Assembly (NCBI RefSeq): GCF_003325755.1 | Contig: NZ_QORI02000004.1 | Location: 1-64,000 of the forward strand | From: Pseudomonas sp. SST3 | GTDB lineage: Bacteria > Pseudomonadota > Gammaproteobacteria > Pseudomonadales > Pseudomonadaceae | Length of the DNA stretch: 64,000 nt | Direction of reading: 5' to 3' | In this document: one piece after another, positions 35,485 to 44,229 of the stretch | Layout of the letters: the number at the start of each line of letters is the position of its first letter | Position numbering within the stretch: position 1 is the first letter of the stretch | The notes under the pieces: model-generated | The model's database searches: none | Seen by the model: the letters and a program-made list of their open reading frames with translations, nothing else | What the model was told of the DNA's origin: nothing | Program-made: the position numbers and the translations under genes

Positions 35485-37229
35485 CAGCCACGCTCCATCG
35501 TTTCGTTCCATTTACTCAGAAACTGGTTGGCATCGACCTCGCCGGTGATCCGCTGCGAACGGCGCTCCACCCCGTCCGGCCCAATCAACAGCAGTGTCGG
35601 CGGGCCCATCACTTGATAGCGATCAAGAAGCTCCCGGGTCGCAGCGTTGGTATTCGTCACATCGGGACGCAGCACACGTACATCCTCGAGCGAGGCCTGC
35701 ACCCGGGCATCGCCAAAGACTTCCTTTTCCATGACTTTGCAGGACACGCACCAGTCTGCGTAGTAGTCGACCAGTACCCATTGTCCTGCGGCCCTGGCCG
35801 CGGCGAGCTCACGGTCAAGGGCTGCCGGCTCGCTGAAACCGACAAAACCATGCGACGCCTCGATGGGTATCGCCGAAGCGACACCGCCGGTGAATACGCC
35901 GAGCGGCCGGGTTGGATCCTGCGCACCGCCCGCCGCTCCCAACACCAGCGCCACGCCCCAGACGCCGGTCAACGCAGCGACGGACCGACACAGTGCCTGA
36001 TGCAGCTCAAGTTGACGCGACAGTTGCAGCAGCCCGCTGGCGGCGATCACCAGCAGCGCCCCCCACAAACCTACCCACAGCGAGTCCGCCAACAACGGGC
36101 GGAGCACATAGAGCGCCGCAACCAGAAACAGGAAACCGAACGCGACCTTCACCCGGTCCATCCAGGGCCCCGGTTTCGGCAGGAAGCGATTGCCCAGCGT
36201 CACCAGCAACACCAGCGGCGTACCGATCCCCAGGCCCAGCGCGAACAGCACGAGGCCTCCGGTCACTGCGTTGCCGCTCTGAGCGATATACAACAACGCT
36301 GCAGCGAGCGGCGCGGTCATGCAGGGCCCGACCAGCAATCCAGACAGCACGCCCAGCGCACTGGCTCCCGCCAGGCTGCCACCCTGGCGCTTGCGTCCGG
36401 CCTGTTCCAGCCGATCACGCAGGCCGGCAGGCAGCTGCAACTCGAAGAAACCGAACATCGGCAAAGACAGCAGGACGAACAGACCAGCGAAGCTTCCGAT
36501 CAGCCAGGGCTGCATCAGCCATCCCTGCAGGTTGGCACCGAGCAGCGCAGCCACGACGCCAAGCGCCGCGTACACGAGCGCCATGCTGATCACGTAAGAC
36601 GCGGCTAGCGCCATGCCGCGACGAGGGCCAGCCTGGCTGCCGACCACGATACCGGCAAGGATCGGCAGCATCGGAAGCGAGCAAGGCGCAAAGGCCAGTA
36701 GCAAGCCAAGTCCAAAGAAAACCAGCAGGCTCCAGCCAAGCGCCTGCTGATCCAGGCCGCTCGCCAACGCCTGATCGTCGGCTTGCACGGTTTCTGATGG
36801 CCCTTGCCCGGCGTCACCCAGAGCTACCGTGCGCGTCTGCGGTGGATAGCAGAGTCCGGCATCGGCGCAGCCTTGCCATCCCAGTTCGAGCGAGGCGACA
36901 TCCGCGTCCTGAATGACGACTTGCAGGCTGTCGCGATAGATCTGCGAGTCGCCAAAGTACTCATCGTGATAGGGCTGGCCGGGCGGCAGTACCGGCTCGC
37001 TGCCAGCCGGCAATCCAACGAAACGCAGCCGTTCCTGATAGAGGTAGTAGCCTGGCGCGATATCCCAAGTCAGGACCGTTGAGCCAGTCTCGGATCGTTC
37101 GACGTGGAGACTGAACGCCTGGTCCACCGGCAGGAACTCCTGTTGTTTCTGGCCAAACGTGAACGGTGAGGCGCTTGCCAGCTGAGCAAACCAGAGGCAA
37201 CAGGTCAGAACGAGAAATATTGCTCGCAT
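35484..37229 (-). CDS. dsbD: thiol:disulfide interchange protein DsbD
   Basis: The 581-residue inner-membrane reductase has a signal peptide, an alpha domain with GCADAGLCYPP, eight membrane segments carrying the cysteines in FAPCSLPMLPILAG and GPCMTAPLAAALL, and a C-terminal thioredoxin domain with YADWCVSCKVMEKEVF. It carries electrons from cytoplasmic thioredoxin to periplasmic partners. It is first in the dsbD-tlpA-dsbG operon and divergent from a two-component pair 221 bp away. Confidence 0.93.
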   Translation of the reverse strand: MRAIFLVLTCCLWFAQLASASPFTFGQKQQEFLPVDQAFSLHVERSETGSTVLTWDIAPGYYLYQERLRFVGLPAGSEPVLPPGQPYHDEYFGDSQIYRDSLQVVIQDADVASLELGWQGCADAGLCYPPQTRTVALGDAGQGPSETVQADDQALASGLDQQALGWSLLVFFGLGLLLAFAPCSLPMLPILAGIVVGSQAGPRRGMALAASYVISMALVYAALGVVAALLGANLQGWLMQPWLIGSFAGLFVLLSLPMFGFFELQLPAGLRDRLEQAGRKRQGGSLAGASALGVLSGLLVGPCMTAPLAAALLYIAQSGNAVTGGLVLFALGLGIGTPLVLLVTLGNRFLPKPGPWMDRVKVAFGFLFLVAALYVLRPLLADSLWVGLWGALLVIAASGLLQLSRQLELHQALCRSVAALTGVWGVALVLGAAGGAQDPTRPLGVFTGGVASAIPIEASHGFVGFSEPAALDRELAAARAAGQWVLVDYYADWCVSCKVMEKEVFGDARVQASLEDVRVLRPDVTNTNAATRELLDRYQVMGPPTLLLIGPDGVERRSQRITGEVDANQFLSKWNETMERG

Positions 37230-37449
37230 GCATCAAACCCTGTAATCAAATACGCGGCGAGCATGGCGGCCCGGGATTAAGAGCCCATTAACGAATCACC
37301 AATCGCTGGGCGCGGGTCCCGCAATGGATGTATGAAACGCCATATGACGGTTGCCGCCAGCGAACCTGATCAAGTCGGCGTACCATCCATAATGCTCCGT
37401 TAATCCTGGCCGAAGACACTGGCTGGCGTGTTTCCAACGACCTCAATCC

Positions 37450-38142
37450 ATGCATGTTCTGCTGACAGAAGACAACGCGCTCATCGCGAGCGGAATCGTC
37501 GCTGGGCTCGAAGCTCAGGGCTTCAGTGTGGCCCACGCCGCTACGGCGGCGCAGGCCGACGCCATGCTGCGCAGTGCCCGCTTCGATCTGATGATTCTCG
37601 ATCTGGGTCTGCCCGACGAGGATGGGTTGGCCTTCCTTCATCGTCTACGCCGTCGCGGAGCCGAGCTGCCCGTACTGATTCTGACCGCACGAGATGCGGT
37701 GACTGAACGGGTTTCCGGGTTGCACGCGGGTGCCGATGATTACCTGGTCAAACCGTTCGACCTGCGCGAGCTCGCCGCCCGCCTGCTTGCGCTGCTGCGG
37801 CGGGCCGCCGGCCGCACGAGTCACCTTATCGAGCACGGATCGCTGGTCTACGACCCGGCAGCCTGCGCCGCTTCCTTGAACGGCCACCCCATCGATCTGT
37901 CCCGCCGTGAACAGGCGCTGCTACAAGCGCTTCTGCACAACCCCGGGCGCGTGCTATCGGCCGAGCAGCTCAAGGACGCGGTGTACGGGCTGGGAGAAGA
38001 CGTCGAGAGCAACGCCCTCAATGTCCATATCCATCATCTTCGCCGCAAGCTCGGCAATGGCATCGTCGAGACCGTACGAGGGCTTGGTTATCGCCTGGGC
38101 GCGGCCGGCCAGGATGATCCGGCTCAGGAAGCCGGATCATGA
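37450..38142 (+). CDS. dsbR: OmpR-family response regulator (DsbR-like)
   Basis: The 230-residue product has a receiver domain (MHVLLTEDN, DLMILDLGLPDEDG, VLILTARD, YLVKPFD) and a C-terminal winged helix (LSRREQALLQALLHNPGRVL, NALNVHIHHLRRKLG). It overlaps the histidine kinase by 4 bp and is divergent from dsbD. The whole arrangement matches P. aeruginosa PA2476-PA2480, where the pair called DsbRS controls dsb genes in response to copper. The gene name rests on that synteny. Confidence 0.8.
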   Translation: MHVLLTEDNALIASGIVAGLEAQGFSVAHAATAAQADAMLRSARFDLMILDLGLPDEDGLAFLHRLRRRGAELPVLILTARDAVTERVSGLHAGADDYLVKPFDLRELAARLLALLRRAAGRTSHLIEHGSLVYDPAACAASLNGHPIDLSRREQALLQALLHNPGRVLSAEQLKDAVYGLGEDVESNALNVHIHHLRRKLGNGIVETVRGLGYRLGAAGQDDPAQEAGS

Positions 38143-39470
38143 GCCTGCGCCTTCGCCTGACCGTCACGCTCGGCGCTGCATTCGTCCTGCTCTGGGGGCT
38201 GGCGGCTACCTGGATGCTGTTCGACGTTCGCAACCAATTGATGCTCTCGCTCGATCAGCGTCTGGCGGCATCCGCCCGAATGGTCGCCGGCCTGTTGGTG
38301 CAGCTTCCTCAACCCCAGCTGGGTGAAGGCGGCGCTGCCCGGCTGAGCGCAGAGCAGCTGGGCATTCCGAATGGTCTCGCCTGCCAGGTCAGCTCGTTAC
38401 GTGGCGAGGTCCTGGCACGCAGCCACGCGGCGCCAGACGATCTTCTGGACGCCCAGCGCACCGGCTTTCACGATCAGATGATCGCCGATACGGCCTGGCG
38501 CAGCTTTACCCTGATCCAGAATGGCATGCGCATCACCACGGCTGATCGTCTCGATGAACGCGATGCGCTGAAGCGATCGGTTCTCCTGGCCGCCGCGCTC
38601 CCGGTATTCATCGCGCTGCTGGGGAGCCTGATCGTGCTATGGATCGGCATCGGCAACGGCCTTTCGCCGCTCAGGCGAATCCGTATCGCGTTGGCGCAAC
38701 GTAGTGCCGATTCAGTCGAGCCACTGCACATCGAGCGGTTGCCGCGGGAGCTGGCGCCGCTGGTCGAAACGCAGAATCAGCTGTTCGCACGGATCGCAAA
38801 GACCCTCGAGCGCGAGCGCCGCCTGACCGACGATGCCGCGCATGAGTTACGCAGCCCGTTGACGGCCATCAAGACCCACCTGCAGGTCGCCGCGATGACC
38901 GACGGCGATACGGCCAAACGGGCCCTGGCCCAGGCCGAGATCGGCACCGATCGCCTGCATCGAACACTGGAGCAATTGCTCATGCTCGCCCGCGTCGAGG
39001 GTCGCGTTTCGTTCGATGACGGCCTTCGCTGCACGGCAATCGATGTGGCACAGCTGGCGATCACCGACGCCAGCCAGCAGGCCGGCCCAGCCATCGACAT
39101 GCATGCGGCGGACAACCTGTCTCGCCGCGTTCTGGCGATGCCGCCCGCCTTGGCCATCGCAGCGTTGCGCAACCTGCTGGACAATGCGCGTCGCCACACA
39201 CCGGACGGCACGGCTGTCCGCTTGACGCTCGAACCGCATGGCGAGCGCAAGGTCCGCTTCAGCGTGCAGGATCACGGACCCGGCATTCCGCCCGAGATGA
39301 TCGAGCGTTTCACCGAGCGCTTCTGGCGAAGCACCGAGGGCGACGGCAGCGGGCTTGGATTGTCTATCGTCCAGGCCATCGCCGAGCGCTGTGATTGTGA
39401 GCTCAGTTTCATACCGCTTAGCGACGGCCTGCGAGTCGACCTCGTCGTCGATCTGGAAAGAACGGACTAG
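38139..39470 (+). CDS. dsbS: sensor histidine kinase (DsbS-like)
   Basis: The 443-residue product has two membrane segments (residues about 8-28 and 148-168) around a periplasmic domain, a HAMP-type linker, the phospho-acceptor in TDDAAHELRSPLTAIKTHL, and ATPase motifs NLLDNARRHTPDG, QDHGPGIPPEM and GDGSGLGLSIVQAIAE. The periplasmic part holds one cysteine, Cys82 in NGLACQVSSL. My recollection is that the P. aeruginosa DsbS senses Cu(I) through a cysteine there. It is QseC-like in overall build. Confidence 0.82.
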   Translation: MSLRLRLTVTLGAAFVLLWGLAATWMLFDVRNQLMLSLDQRLAASARMVAGLLVQLPQPQLGEGGAARLSAEQLGIPNGLACQVSSLRGEVLARSHAAPDDLLDAQRTGFHDQMIADTAWRSFTLIQNGMRITTADRLDERDALKRSVLLAAALPVFIALLGSLIVLWIGIGNGLSPLRRIRIALAQRSADSVEPLHIERLPRELAPLVETQNQLFARIAKTLERERRLTDDAAHELRSPLTAIKTHLQVAAMTDGDTAKRALAQAEIGTDRLHRTLEQLLMLARVEGRVSFDDGLRCTAIDVAQLAITDASQQAGPAIDMHAADNLSRRVLAMPPALAIAALRNLLDNARRHTPDGTAVRLTLEPHGERKVRFSVQDHGPGIPPEMIERFTERFWRSTEGDGSGLGLSIVQAIAERCDCELSFIPLSDGLRVDLVVDLERTD

Positions 39471-39548
39471 TGCATCGCCCGGCCGCATAGCAGCGCCACC
39501 TCCAGCGCTACCGCCTGCAAGCGCCTCTGTCACTGCACACCTGGCCGG

Positions 39549-39896
39549 CTATGACGGGTGCGCATGCCGCGAGTCCGTGGGCGCCTCGTCGCGATCCTCC
39601 AGGCCATAGTCGCGAATGACCGTGGCGACGCGGAGCCGGTAGTCGGCAAAGATGACCTCTCGGCCAGCCTTCTGGATGGACCGGTGAGGCTCGAAGTTCC
39701 GCCACTGCCTCACGGCCTCTTCATCCCGCCAGAACGAAAGCGAAAGTATCTTTCCGGGGTTGGTCAGGCTTTCGAAGCGTTCGATCGAGAGAAAGCCGTC
39801 GATACCGTCCAGGTGCGCGCGCAAGGCATTCGCGGCCTCGAAGTAGTTCTGGCGCCGGTCGGCATGAGGCACCACCTCGAAAATCACCGCGATCAT
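39549..39896 (-). CDS. ABM-domain protein (heme- or small-molecule monooxygenase-like)
   Basis: The 115-residue ABM-fold protein starts [20 protein letters not shown] with [20 protein letters not shown] and [19 protein letters not shown]. The substrate is unknown. It overlaps the NIPSNAP gene by 4 bp and is second in a two-gene operon facing away from an ArsR-type regulator. Pairs of ABM-like genes next to ArsR regulators suggest inducible breakdown of a small reactive compound. Confidence 0.8.
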   Translation of the reverse strand: MIAVIFEVVPHADRRQNYFEAANALRAHLDGIDGFLSIERFESLTNPGKILSLSFWRDEEAVRQWRNFEPHRSIQKAGREVIFADYRLRVATVIRDYGLEDRDEAPTDSRHAHPS

Positions 39897-40240
39897 GACG
39901 CGCCTCCTGCACTCACGGGTGCCACACCGAGCGTGCCGTCCACCACCTCGACGAACGTGCGCTCCTCCTTGAGGATCAACCGGCGCTCATGCGCCATGGC
40001 GAAGTTGCGGCGTCCGTCAGGATCGGATCGCAAACGGGCACGGTATGTCTCGTAGGCCCCCAGGCTCTCGAACGCGATCAAGCCCCAGGCGATATCGTTG
40101 GTTCCCTCGTGAGGCAGGAAGTAGCCCAGCAAGTGCCCGCCGCACCTGGGAATGATGTTCGCCCAGTGTGTGGCGTATTCCTTGAATGCGTCGCGCTGGA
40201 AAGGATCGATCTCGTAGCGGATAACGCAGGTGATGCCCAT
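39893..40240 (-). CDS. NIPSNAP-family protein
   Basis: The 115-residue dimeric alpha/beta-barrel protein has [20 protein letters not shown], the [20 protein letters not shown] core typical of NIPSNAP domains, and [18 protein letters not shown] at the end. It is first in the operon with the ABM gene and divergent from the ArsR gene, 76 bp apart, with an inverted repeat between them. Confidence 0.82.
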   Translation of the reverse strand: MGITCVIRYEIDPFQRDAFKEYATHWANIIPRCGGHLLGYFLPHEGTNDIAWGLIAFESLGAYETYRARLRSDPDGRRNFAMAHERRLILKEERTFVEVVDGTLGVAPVSAGGAS

Positions 40241-40296
40241 GTGCTTTCCTCCTCTCGAACAGGTAGGGGCACGGTAGCGCTTTGCCGGCCTTTGGT

Positions 40297-40316
40297 GGTT
40301 CGACTAGGATCGAACC
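40297..40316. promoter_or_regulatory. GGTTCG-N8-CGAACC inverted repeat before arsR-type gene
   Basis: A perfect 6-bp inverted repeat ends directly at the ATG of the ArsR-type gene and lies in the shared promoter region with the NIPSNAP/ABM operon. It is a good candidate operator for the regulator. Confidence 0.55.
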
Positions 40317-41060
40317 ATGACTGACGGCCCTAATATCGTGCGCATCGCGGCGCTTATCGGAGACAACGCTCGAGCGGAGGTCCTGTCCGCTTTGATGTCC
40401 GGTGGCGCCCTGACGGCTACTGAACTGGCGAACGTCGCCGGTGTGACCAAGCAGACCATCAGCTTTCACCTTGCTAAGCTGCTCGACGCTGGGTTGCTGA
40501 AGGTCGACCGGCAGGGTCGGCATCGCTATTTCCGCCTTGCCGGGCCGGAAATAGCGCAAGTCCTCGAGTCGCTGATGGGCATGGCGTTGCGCAGCGAAGG
40601 TTTTCGTCCACGCACCGGCCCACGCGAACCGGCTCTGCGCAGAGCCCGAATCTGTTACGACCATCTTGCGGGTGAGCTGGGGGTCCGGGTGTACGACGAG
40701 ATGCTCGGTCAAGGGGTGTTCGAAATCCGTCAGGAAGGCCTTTGGCTCACCGAACATGGTCGGGCGTGGTACCACCGATTAGGGATCGACACGGATGCGG
40801 TCGCGTCTTCGAAACGCTCGTTTTGTAGAGCATGCCTGGATTGGAGCGAGCGCAGGCATCACTTGGCCGGTGCGCTCGGCGCCGCCCTCCTGATAAGAAT
40901 CCAGGAGCTTGGCTGGGCGAAGCGAGCCATGGACTCGCGCGCCATCATCTTCAGCGTGGAGGGCGAGGCGTCACTGCTGGCCACCTTCGCCTCGACGCGT
41001 CCGCCGTCAGCGCCAGCCGATCCCACCCGAATCACCTCGACTGCCCCAACTGTCGCTTGA
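40317..41060 (+). CDS. ArsR-type winged-helix regulator with extended C-terminal domain
   Basis: The 247-residue product has an N-terminal ArsR HTH (IAALIGDNARAEVLSALMSG, LANVAGVTKQTISFHLAKLL, QGRHRYFRLAG) and a C-terminal part with CRACLDWSERRHHLAGALGA, a motif seen in long ArsR-like regulators next to ABM/NIPSNAP genes. Cysteines in RSFCRACLDW could be sensors. The last 29 bp overlap the convergent small membrane gene, so the C-terminal tail is probably poorly conserved. Confidence 0.85.
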   Translation: MTDGPNIVRIAALIGDNARAEVLSALMSGGALTATELANVAGVTKQTISFHLAKLLDAGLLKVDRQGRHRYFRLAGPEIAQVLESLMGMALRSEGFRPRTGPREPALRRARICYDHLAGELGVRVYDEMLGQGVFEIRQEGLWLTEHGRAWYHRLGIDTDAVASSKRSFCRACLDWSERRHHLAGALGAALLIRIQELGWAKRAMDSRAIIFSVEGEASLLATFASTRPPSAPADPTRITSTAPTVA

Positions 41061-41289
41061 GCTGTTCGACCTGACCCTTTTCCGCGCGCAGGCCGGCGGT
41101 CAGCTCGGCTTTTTCCTGTTCGAGCCGCTGGATCACCTCGCCTAGGCCTTGTAGCAGCTCACGCAACACGCTCAACTCCTCCCTGTGCTGTTGGGTGTGC
41201 AGCCACTGCACCCAGAGCAGTATCGCCAGTACCAGCACCGCACACAGGGCGATTCCCGTTGCCAGCCAAGACACACTCATCGCACTCAT
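41032..41289 (-). CDS. small single-span membrane protein with coiled coil
   Basis: The 85-residue product starts MSAMSVSWLATGIALCAVLV, giving one transmembrane helix, then a cytoplasmic heptad-rich coil (VLRELLQGLGEVIQRLEQEK, ELTAGLRAEKGQVEQLKRQL). AAGGAATTGAT precedes ATG 41289, better than the longer start at 41337. Function unknown; its design resembles small scaffold proteins such as LapA/DUF1043-like anchors. Confidence 0.6.
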   Translation of the reverse strand: MSAMSVSWLATGIALCAVLVLAILLWVQWLHTQQHREELSVLRELLQGLGEVIQRLEQEKAELTAGLRAEKGQVEQLKRQLGQSR

Positions 41290-41368
41290 ATCAATTCCTT
41301 CTGCTCTGACACCGGTCGATCCCGGCAGTCGGCGCACCTTATGTCGCGTTACACGACAGGTCGATAAT

Positions 41369-41388
41369 GTTTACCTGAACAGGTAAAC
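41369..41388. promoter_or_regulatory. GTTTACCTG-AA-CAGGTAAAC palindrome (TetR-type operator look)
   Basis: Perfect 9-bp arms around a 2-bp centre, 80 bp upstream of the small membrane protein gene. Such operators are typical of TetR-family repressors, but no TetR gene is nearby in the window, so the regulator may be remote. Confidence 0.55.
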
Positions 41389-41726
41389 AAACACAGCGGA
41401 TAAACCATGCAGGAAAGAAACGTGCGAAGGCGCCGGAAAATCCGCCGCTGGCATATCTACGCGCGACGCGTCAGTTCCGCCAGGCGCTACGCGGACAGAC
41501 GAGCCTGCGATATGTCGTTATTAGCGACATATAAAAAATCGAAGACCGGACGGCGCCACTGCCAATGGAGTGGTGCGCTGCGCGACCGCATCGCCAGTGA
41601 ACCGTTCAGCGGAACACAACGGGAAGGCGATGAGCGGGCACTGAAATCAAGTCGCCAGCTGTCAGAATGACATCACCGCTGCAGAGGCGCAGCGACTCTT
41701 CTGAATCGAGCACGAGCCTGCTAATC
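41389..41726. other. 338-bp region with a palindrome, no firm gene
   Basis: An open frame at 41407-41670 would give a very basic 87-residue peptide (RRRRKIRRWHIYARR), with no clear domain, and I do not call it. ATATGTCG-TTATTAG-CGACATAT at 41510-41532 is a perfect 8-bp inverted repeat with the appearance of another operator. Confidence 0.4.
41510..41532. promoter_or_regulatory. ATATGTCG-N7-CGACATAT inverted repeat
   Basis: A perfect 8-bp inverted repeat with a 7-bp spacer about 195 bp upstream of the small acidic ORF. AT-rich with TATAAAA right behind it, so it could overlap a promoter. No matching regulator gene is seen in the window. Confidence 0.45.
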
Positions 41727-41939
41727 ATGTCTTCCGAAAAACTCTACACCATTGTCCTGGAACACAGCCTGGAGGTACTCCTCGAGGCCGCCACGATGGA
41801 GCAGGTCGAAGCGTTCTGGGATGCGTATGACACCCGCTACTTCGGCCTGCGCATGGAAGAGGAAAACAGCCACCACGCACGAGTCATCGTCACGGACGAG
41901 ATTCCCGAGGATGAAGAAGCCGATCTCTGCATCGGCTGA
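41727..41939 (+). CDS. small acidic hypothetical protein
   Basis: The 70-residue product starts MSSEKLYTIVLEHSLEVLLE and ends with a strongly acidic tail (TDEIPEDEEADLCIG). Net charge is very negative and there is no membrane segment. Its codon use resembles the neighbours. It ends 12 bp before the convergent MFS gene stop. Function unknown. Confidence 0.5.
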   Translation: MSSEKLYTIVLEHSLEVLLEAATMEQVEAFWDAYDTRYFGLRMEEENSHHARVIVTDEIPEDEEADLCIG

Positions 41940-41951
41940 TTCCGCTTCCGG

Positions 41952-43364
41952 TTACTCATCGTCGATGATTCGCGCAGCCATGGCTTGCTTGCCGTCCAGC
42001 TGAAAGAACAGCGTTGCAGCCAGCATCGACATTACGCCAATGCACAGGAAGGTCAGGTGAAACGCCCGTAACACGGCCTCGCCGTCTGCACCCGGAACGG
42101 TAAAACCACCTAGTAACGCACCCGCCGAAGCCACACCCAGACTCATCGACAACTGCACCACTACCGATAGCAGGCCGTTGCCGCTGCTGGCGTTCTGGTC
42201 GCTGAGCCCAACCAGCGTCACGGTATTCATCGCGGTGAACTGCATCGAATTGACCATCCCGATCAGGCTCAGGTGCAGTAGCAGGAGCATCGTCGGGGTG
42301 TCTCCATCGATCGTTGCCAGGCTGCCGATCAGGCTTCCCAGCAACAGGGTGTTGCTAACCAGGATGCGCCGATAGCCGAGACGATCGATCAGCGGCTTGG
42401 CCAGGGGCTTGATAAGCATGGCGCCGAGCGCCAGCGGGATCATCGTCATACCCGCCTGCGCTGGCGAATAGCCCAGCGCCACCTGCAGCAGCAGCGGCAG
42501 CAGGAAAGGCAGCGCCCCGCTGCCCAGACGGGCAAACAGGTTGCCGAAAATGCCGACGGCGAAACTGCGGGTATGGAACAGCGACGGACTGAACAGCGGC
42601 TTTTCGACATGCCCGGCACGCAACCAGTACGCCGCCAGGCAGGCACTGCCGATCACCATCAACAGCAGGACACATGCGTGCGGCATGTGCATCTCGCCGA
42701 GCCCTTCGAGCGCGATGGTGATCAGCACCATCGCGCTACCGAACAGCAGAAAGCCGATAGTATCGAAGCGTGTCCGCTCGGTGCTTTTCAGGTCGGGCAT
42801 GAAGCGAAACGCTGCGATACAGCCGATCAACCCGACCGGCAGATTGATCAGGAAGATCCAGTGCCAGGACGCATACTCCACCAACCAGCCACCCAGCGTC
42901 GGGCCGATCAGCGGACCGACCATGCCCGGTAGTGCGATGAAGGTCATGACCCGCACGAACTCGCTGCGCGGATAGGCGCGCAGCACCACCAGACGCCCGA
43001 CCGGCAACATCAGCGCGCCACCGATGGCCTGCACCACCCGCGAAATCACCAGCTGATTGAAGCTCACACTCATTGCGCAGAGCAGCGAGCCGAGCGTGAA
43101 CAGCAGGATGGCGGAAAAAAAGATTCGTCGAGAGCCGAAGCGGTCCGCCAACCAACCAGACGCCGGGATCAGCAGCGCCACCGTGAGCATGTAGGCGATC
43201 ACCACGCCTTGCATGCGCAGCGGATCCTCGGCGAGATCGCGTGCCATGGCCGGTAAGGCGGTGTTGAGAATGGTGCCGTCGAGGGTCTGCATGAAGAACG
43301 CGATGGCGACCAGCCAGGGCAGTACGCGGGCGGTTCGGGCGTCCAGCACAGCGGTTTGAGGCAT
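41952..43364 (-). CDS. mdtD: DHA2-type MFS multidrug transporter (MdtD-like)
   Basis: The 470-residue product has about 14 membrane segments and the DHA2 family marks: FMQTLDGTILNTALPAMARD (motif D1), GWLADRFGSRRIFFSAILLF (motif A), and GPTLGGWLVEYASWHWIFLI (motif C). It exports drugs or metabolites by proton antiport. ATG 43364 has AGGGGAG in front; a longer start at 43424 has none. It is monocistronic. The substrate is unknown; MdtD is the closest named relative I recognise. Confidence 0.85.
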   Translation of the reverse strand: MPQTAVLDARTARVLPWLVAIAFFMQTLDGTILNTALPAMARDLAEDPLRMQGVVIAYMLTVALLIPASGWLADRFGSRRIFFSAILLFTLGSLLCAMSVSFNQLVISRVVQAIGGALMLPVGRLVVLRAYPRSEFVRVMTFIALPGMVGPLIGPTLGGWLVEYASWHWIFLINLPVGLIGCIAAFRFMPDLKSTERTRFDTIGFLLFGSAMVLITIALEGLGEMHMPHACVLLLMVIGSACLAAYWLRAGHVEKPLFSPSLFHTRSFAVGIFGNLFARLGSGALPFLLPLLLQVALGYSPAQAGMTMIPLALGAMLIKPLAKPLIDRLGYRRILVSNTLLLGSLIGSLATIDGDTPTMLLLLHLSLIGMVNSMQFTAMNTVTLVGLSDQNASSGNGLLSVVVQLSMSLGVASAGALLGGFTVPGADGEAVLRAFHLTFLCIGVMSMLAATLFFQLDGKQAMAARIIDDE

Positions 43365-43603
43365 AGGCTCCCCTGACTTGAAAAATGCACATGGTAGGCC
43401 GCACCCCGGCGAACACACAGACAATTTTTAACGGTGGCGTATCCCGTTGGTCTTTGCCACGTGCGTGAGAACGGTGTTCTTCGCAGGGTGTGACAACTCA
43501 ACGCAGCGAAGGCTGCAATCGCGCGCTACTCGCGTCTTTGAGCGTTGCGGAGGAGGTCGACGAGATGGGCTCGCGGTATACGTAACAAACTATTTCGCCC
43601 AGA

Positions 43604-43622
43604 ATTGACGCGAATCATTATC
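43604..43622. promoter_or_regulatory. Fur box upstream of ftrABCD
   Basis: ATTGACGCGAATCATTATC matches the 19-bp Fur consensus at 13 positions, with the right half (AATCATTATC) perfect. It lies about 60 bp ahead of ftrA, which suits iron-dependent repression. Confidence 0.65.
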
Positions 43623-43682
43623 GTTAAGCATCGCAAGTGCGACCCTCACAACTCAAATCTCATATGCCCTTTCGGAGGCTTC

Positions 43683-44216
43683 ATGCGTATTCCCGCTACC
43701 CTCGCCATCACTTCGCTGTTGCTCGCGCCCCTCGCTCAGGCCAAGGAATACCCCATCGGTGAACCGCAGCAGTGCGGTGGAATGGAAGTGGGTGCGGTGT
43801 ACCTGCAGCCAGTGGAAATGGAACCGGCCGGCATGATGCGCTCCACCGCCGACTCCGATGTCCATCTGGAAGCCGACATCGCCGCCACCGAAGACAACCG
43901 CAACGGCTGGCAGGAAGGCAGCTTCGTCCCTTACCTGAACATCCGCTATGCGCTGAGCAAGAAAGGGTCGAACGAGAAGATCGAAGGCGACTTTCATCCG
44001 ATGGTTGCCAACGATGGCCCGCACTACGGCGATAACGTCAAGCTGATGGGTCCGGGCAAGTACACCCTGACGTTCGTCGTGTCGCCGCCAAATGGCGAGC
44101 ACGGGATGTTCGGTCGTCACGTTGACAAGGAAACCGGCGTTGCGCCGTGGTTTGAACGCTGCGAGCTGAACTACGAGTTCACCTATGCCGGCATCGGCAA
44201 GAAGGGCGGCTACTAA
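43683..44216 (+). CDS. ftrA: periplasmic iron-binding protein of the P19/Tp34 family
   Basis: The 177-residue product has a signal peptide (RIPATLAITSLLLAPLAQA) and the family motifs QCGGMEVGAVYLQPVEMEP, DVHLEADIAATEDN and VPYLNIRYAL. P19-type proteins bind Fe2+/Cu2+ in the periplasm. TTTCGGAGGCTTC gives a strong ribosome binding site. It opens the ferrous iron operon ftrABCD, with a Fur box upstream. Confidence 0.87.
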   Translation: MRIPATLAITSLLLAPLAQAKEYPIGEPQQCGGMEVGAVYLQPVEMEPAGMMRSTADSDVHLEADIAATEDNRNGWQEGSFVPYLNIRYALSKKGSNEKIEGDFHPMVANDGPHYGDNVKLMGPGKYTLTFVVSPPNGEHGMFGRHVDKETGVAPWFERCELNYEFTYAGIGKKGGY

Positions 44217-44229
44217 GCCGGAGGTCAGC

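Noticed and set aside
35613..36608. 331-residue open frame opposite dsbD
   Set aside because: Gln/Arg/His-rich composition typical of antisense to a membrane protein gene.
41407..41670. Very basic 87-residue ORF
   Set aside because: Weak ribosome binding site, low-complexity Arg-rich start and an internal operator-like palindrome; more likely regulatory DNA.
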